Source: JAFAXD01 sp051985675 (GTDB lineage: Bacteria; Pseudomonadota; Alphaproteobacteria; Rhizobiales; Xanthobacteraceae). Taken from it: a stretch of 64,000 nucleotides of DNA. This document shows, one piece after another, positions 61,755 to 64,000 of this stretch. Position numbers and translations under genes: made by a program. The first letter of the stretch is position 1. Every line of letters starts with the position of its first letter. The stretch lies in NCBI GenBank assembly GCA_051985675.1, contig JBPYFJ010000076.1, positions 22,159-86,158 on the forward strand. The letters run 5' to 3'. The notes below the pieces were generated by a model. The model had not been told where the DNA came from and ran no database searches. It saw only the letters and a list, made by a program, of their open reading frames with translations.

Positions 61755-61890
61755 CATGTCAGCTATGGGTCAAAAGCGGACATCGAAGCGCCTCGACCCC
61801 ATGTCCGCTTTACTCCCAAAAGCGGACATCGACTAAGCGCACAGCGACGTCCGCTTAGTGCCAAAACCGGACTCATGCACTGCAGCAAAT
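61755..61890. repeat. Multi-hairpin dispersed repeat, copy E (most complete)
   Basis: ATGTCAGCTATGGGTCAAA with AGCGGACATCG; then ATGTCCGCTTT-7nt-AAAGCGGACAT as a perfect hairpin; then GTCCGCTTAGTGCCAAAAC with CGGACTC. The tail ACTCATGCACTGCAGCAAAT is shared with copy F. Confidence 0.75.
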
Positions 61891-62295
61891 GCTCGCAACC
61901 GGTTGTGCGGACGCCCGTGGGCGTCCGCTTGTCCGTGTCGCTTCTGTTCAGCCCGGTTGGCGAAAAAGTCTTCAGGGGCGTGTCTGCGTGCAACAGCGGA
62001 AACCGAACCCCGACCCGGCCAGCGCCGCTCACACAACCTCAAAGGCGAATAGATTGGCCGGGATGCGCGCTTTGTTGTCCACTTTCCCTCATGTCCGGCC
62101 TTGCCACTAATGAAGTCATCACGAGCGGGCATTCAATACAGATCAGGCGGTATCGGCCCGATTCGGACATATCGGGAATAGGACAAAATCAGCGCGTGCG
62201 CGCACGGGGGCCCAAATCGGGTAATAGCGCGCAGTTTTCCATGGGCGCATAATCAAAAGAAAAAGCCAACCGGCAGCGATCAGGGAGAATCGTTC
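61891..62295. other. Intergenic, no feature recognised
   Basis: About 400 bp between repeat E and the MFS gene. Several open frames exist but none has a ribosome site or a family pattern. Confidence 0.45.
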
Positions 62296-63657
62296 ATGGC
62301 AACGGGTCAGACTGTCAACGTGACGCAGGTCATCGATGGCGGACGTTTCGGCCGATCGCAATGGATGGTAGCGATCTGGTGTTTTGTGCTCGTCACCCTC
62401 GACGGTTTCGACAATGGCGCGATCAATTTCGCCGCGCCCGTAATCGTGAAGGAATGGGGCATTGCGATGCCGGCCTTCACTTCCGTTTTCGTCGCAGGCC
62501 TCTTCGGGCTGATGATCGGCGCGCTCTGCTCGGGACCGCTCGCTGACCGTTTCGGGCGCAAGATCATCCTGCTCACCTCGACCCTGGTCTTGTCGGTCTT
62601 CGCGCTTGCGACGGCGCTGGCGCATTCGATCGACCAGCTATGGATGCTGCGCTTCTTCACCGGCATCGGCGTCGGCGGCTTGATGCCGAATTCGATCGCG
62701 CTGACGGCCGAATACGCGCCAAGGCGCATCCGCGCGACGGCCGTGGCAGTCATGTTCCTCGGCTTTCCCCTGGGCGCGGGCGCTCCCGGCTGGCTCGGCC
62801 CGGCTCTTATTTCGAGCTTCGGCTGGCAAGGATTCTTCATTCTCGGCGGCGTGCTCCCGTTGATCTTGCTGCCGATCGCGATTTTCGTGCTGCCGGAATC
62901 GATCCGCTATCTCGTCAATCGCGGCGACCGGCCGAACACGGTCGCGGCGCTGCTCAATCGCCTCACTGGCCAGCGCCAATTCGACGGCACGCAGCAATTC
63001 ACGATGCCAGCGGACCAGCACCTTCCCGGATTCGCGGTTAAGCATCTGCTCACCGAAGGGCGCGCCTTCAATACCGTGCTGCTGTGGATCACCTTCTTCT
63101 GCAACCTGCTCGTCATCTATTATCTCGCAAGCTGGCTGCCGCTGGTGCTGCGCGATTCGGGCGTGCCGCTCGACGATGCGCTTCGCCTAGGCGGCATCGT
63201 TCCCTGGGCCGGCATCGTCAGCACCCTGGTACTCGGCCCGGTCGTCGACCGGCTCGGCGCGACGCGCGTCGTGACCGTGCTCTACGTGCTGGCAGCGGCT
63301 TTCGTCTTTGCCATCGGCCTCTCGGGCGCGAGCATCGCGCTGCTGTCGATCACGATCATCGGCGCGGGCATGTGCGTCATCGGCGGGCAGAGCTTCATCA
63401 ACGTGCTCTCGGCGACCATCTATCCGACTGCCGCGCGCTCCACCGGGGTGGGCTGGGCGCTGGGCGTCGGCCGCGTCGGCGCGATCATCGGCCCTGCCGT
63501 TGGCGGCATGCTGCTCGGCGCGCACATCCCGCCACGCACCCTCTTCTTCATGATCGCGGTGCCAGCGCTAATCGCCGCGCTGTCGATGTTCATCCTCAGC
63601 CGCCGGCTGCGGGACGTCGAGAATGTCTCAGCCGCCGAGCCGGTGATCGCGCATTAG
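62296..63657 (+). CDS. MFS transporter, aromatic acid:H+ symporter (AAHS) type
   Basis: 453 residues with 12 membrane segments. It has the MFS loop 2-3 motif GPLADRFGRKIILLTS (about 76-91), the N-terminal LDGFDNGAINFAAPVIVKEWG with the acidic LDGFD typical of AAHS carriers, LTAEYAPRRIRATAVAVMFLGFPLG and the second-half repeat GPVVDRLGATRVV. It is likely an importer of an aromatic or other organic acid. Near-intact GGGAGA precedes ATG 62296. A truncated minus-strand frame follows. Confidence 0.92.
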   Translation: MATGQTVNVTQVIDGGRFGRSQWMVAIWCFVLVTLDGFDNGAINFAAPVIVKEWGIAMPAFTSVFVAGLFGLMIGALCSGPLADRFGRKIILLTSTLVLSVFALATALAHSIDQLWMLRFFTGIGVGGLMPNSIALTAEYAPRRIRATAVAVMFLGFPLGAGAPGWLGPALISSFGWQGFFILGGVLPLILLPIAIFVLPESIRYLVNRGDRPNTVAALLNRLTGQRQFDGTQQFTMPADQHLPGFAVKHLLTEGRAFNTVLLWITFFCNLLVIYYLASWLPLVLRDSGVPLDDALRLGGIVPWAGIVSTLVLGPVVDRLGATRVVTVLYVLAAAFVFAIGLSGASIALLSITIIGAGMCVIGGQSFINVLSATIYPTAARSTGVGWALGVGRVGAIIGPAVGGMLLGAHIPPRTLFFMIAVPALIAALSMFILSRRLRDVENVSAAEPVIAH

Positions 63658-63662
63658 GCTGG

Positions 63663-63851
63663 TTAGCGCAAGCGCGGGAAGAGCACGGCGGCGTTGTTGT
63701 CGATCGCCGCCATGCCGCTCGCGCGTTGAGCAACCTGCTTTGCATGCGGCAGCGATGGTTCGCAGGCATCGACGAAGCGCGCCGGGACCTTTCGTTCCCC
63801 AGGCTTGTCGAACTGGACCGTCAGCTTGTGGCAGTCAGCATGGGTGCACAT
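63663..63851 (-). pseudogene. Probable C-terminal fragment of a metabolic enzyme
   Basis: About 50 residues read sensibly (VQFDKPGERKVPARFVDAC ... AAIDNNAAVLFPRLR-stop). The end resembles the C-terminus of amidohydrolases, where the last helix precedes an N-A-x-x-L-F-P pattern. The beginning is missing: upstream lies a hairpin repeat, not coding sequence. Identification is tentative. Confidence 0.35.
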
Positions 63852-63862
63852 TCAGCAAAAGT

Positions 63863-63886
63863 GGGGACAGTGCTGAAACTGTCCCC
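63863..63886. repeat. Short hairpin GGGGACAGT/ACTGTCCCC
   Basis: Perfect 9-bp arms (63863-63871, 63878-63886) around GCTGAA, followed by a third TAACTGTCCCC. Motifs of this kind (GGGGACAG...CTGTCCCC) recur around mobile elements in many proteobacteria. Confidence 0.6.
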
Positions 63887-63955
63887 TTAACTGTCCCCAA
63901 AAACCAAAGCGATTTTCGGCCGCGCAGGGATTCGTTTGATTTGTTTGGATATTGT

Positions 63956-64000
63956 TGGTCGGAGTGGCAGGATTTGAACCTGCGACCCCCACGTCCCGAA
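63956..64000 (-). tRNA. tRNA-Pro(CGG), 3' part only
   Basis: Reading leftwards from the window edge: anticodon loop TT-CGG-GA (anticodon 63998-63996), variable region, T arm GCAGG-TTCAAAT-CCTGC, acceptor strand CACTCCG, discriminator A and an encoded CCA ending at 63956. The 5' half is outside the window. The 3' end points into the accessory region. Confidence 0.9.

Noticed and set aside
55088..61890. A CRISPR array formed by the repeats at 55-62 kb
   Set aside because: The repeats are about 100-130 bp, imperfect, and separated by whole genes rather than 30-40-bp spacers; no cas gene is present.

Overview
The window comes from a GC-rich alphaproteobacterium, most likely of the order Hyphomicrobiales and close to the Bradyrhizobium/Xanthobacteraceae group. 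The evidence is the run of core genes aroC-ribB, fabI, a DnaJ-like gene and pdxH, a DmeR/DmeF metal-efflux pair, tripartite-tricarboxylate (Bug) binding proteins, caspase-like proteins, and intergenic palindromes of the kind common in these genomes. Assignment is by family and gene-order recognition only; no search was run.

Layout. 0-7.6 kb is core: ribB (partial), aroC, two tandem 12-codon lysine micro-ORFs each closed by a terminator, fabI, an ECF sigma/anti-sigma pair, a DnaJ-like chaperone, a lipoprotein, pdxH and an SDR. 7.6-8.3 kb is intergenic and holds two strongly structured inverted repeats. 8.3-17.6 kb is a cobalt/nickel/cobalamin locus: dmeR-dmeF efflux, a second CsoR/RcnR-family regulator with altered ligand positions, two paralogous small basic proteins, a BtuF-like protein without a signal peptide, one cobalamin riboswitch ahead of a fused outer-membrane protein (8-strand barrel plus OprB porin), a frameshifted membrane gene, and a second cobalamin riboswitch ahead of cbtB-cbtA and an unknown protein. 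A relic of a second OprB gene ends the locus. 17.7-22.6 kb is a nitrate/taurine-type ABC transporter whose permease and ATPase genes are separated by a frameshifted caspase-like gene. 23-40 kb carries an L,D-transpeptidase and mostly catabolic or oxidative enzymes (Bug protein, MetE-like, aminotransferase, flavin monooxygenases, sarcosine-oxidase type, multicopper oxidase, acyl-CoA ligase, hydrolases). 41-47.2 kb is a tight six-gene MoxR/DUF58 operon. 47-52 kb has small secreted or membrane proteins of unknown function and an AraC regulator. 52-63.9 kb is an accessory region: an AraC/monooxygenase divergent pair, then single genes (VWFD-domain protein, broken integrase, ABC binding protein, haloperoxidase, exported methyltransferase, MFS transporter) separated by copies of one dispersed multi-hairpin repeat. 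The window stops inside a tRNA-Pro(CGG) gene whose 3' end faces this region, as expected at an island boundary.

How genes work together. The metal locus pairs feedback-controlled import (CbtAB and probably the porin, under B12 riboswitches) with metal-induced export (DmeR-DmeF). The fused porin under a B12 riboswitch is the best candidate for something functionally new: a possible non-TonB route for cobalt or corrinoids across the outer membrane. The twin lysine micro-ORFs near 1.7 and 2.1 kb and the repeat-gene-repeat pattern at 55-62 kb are the other signals most worth following.
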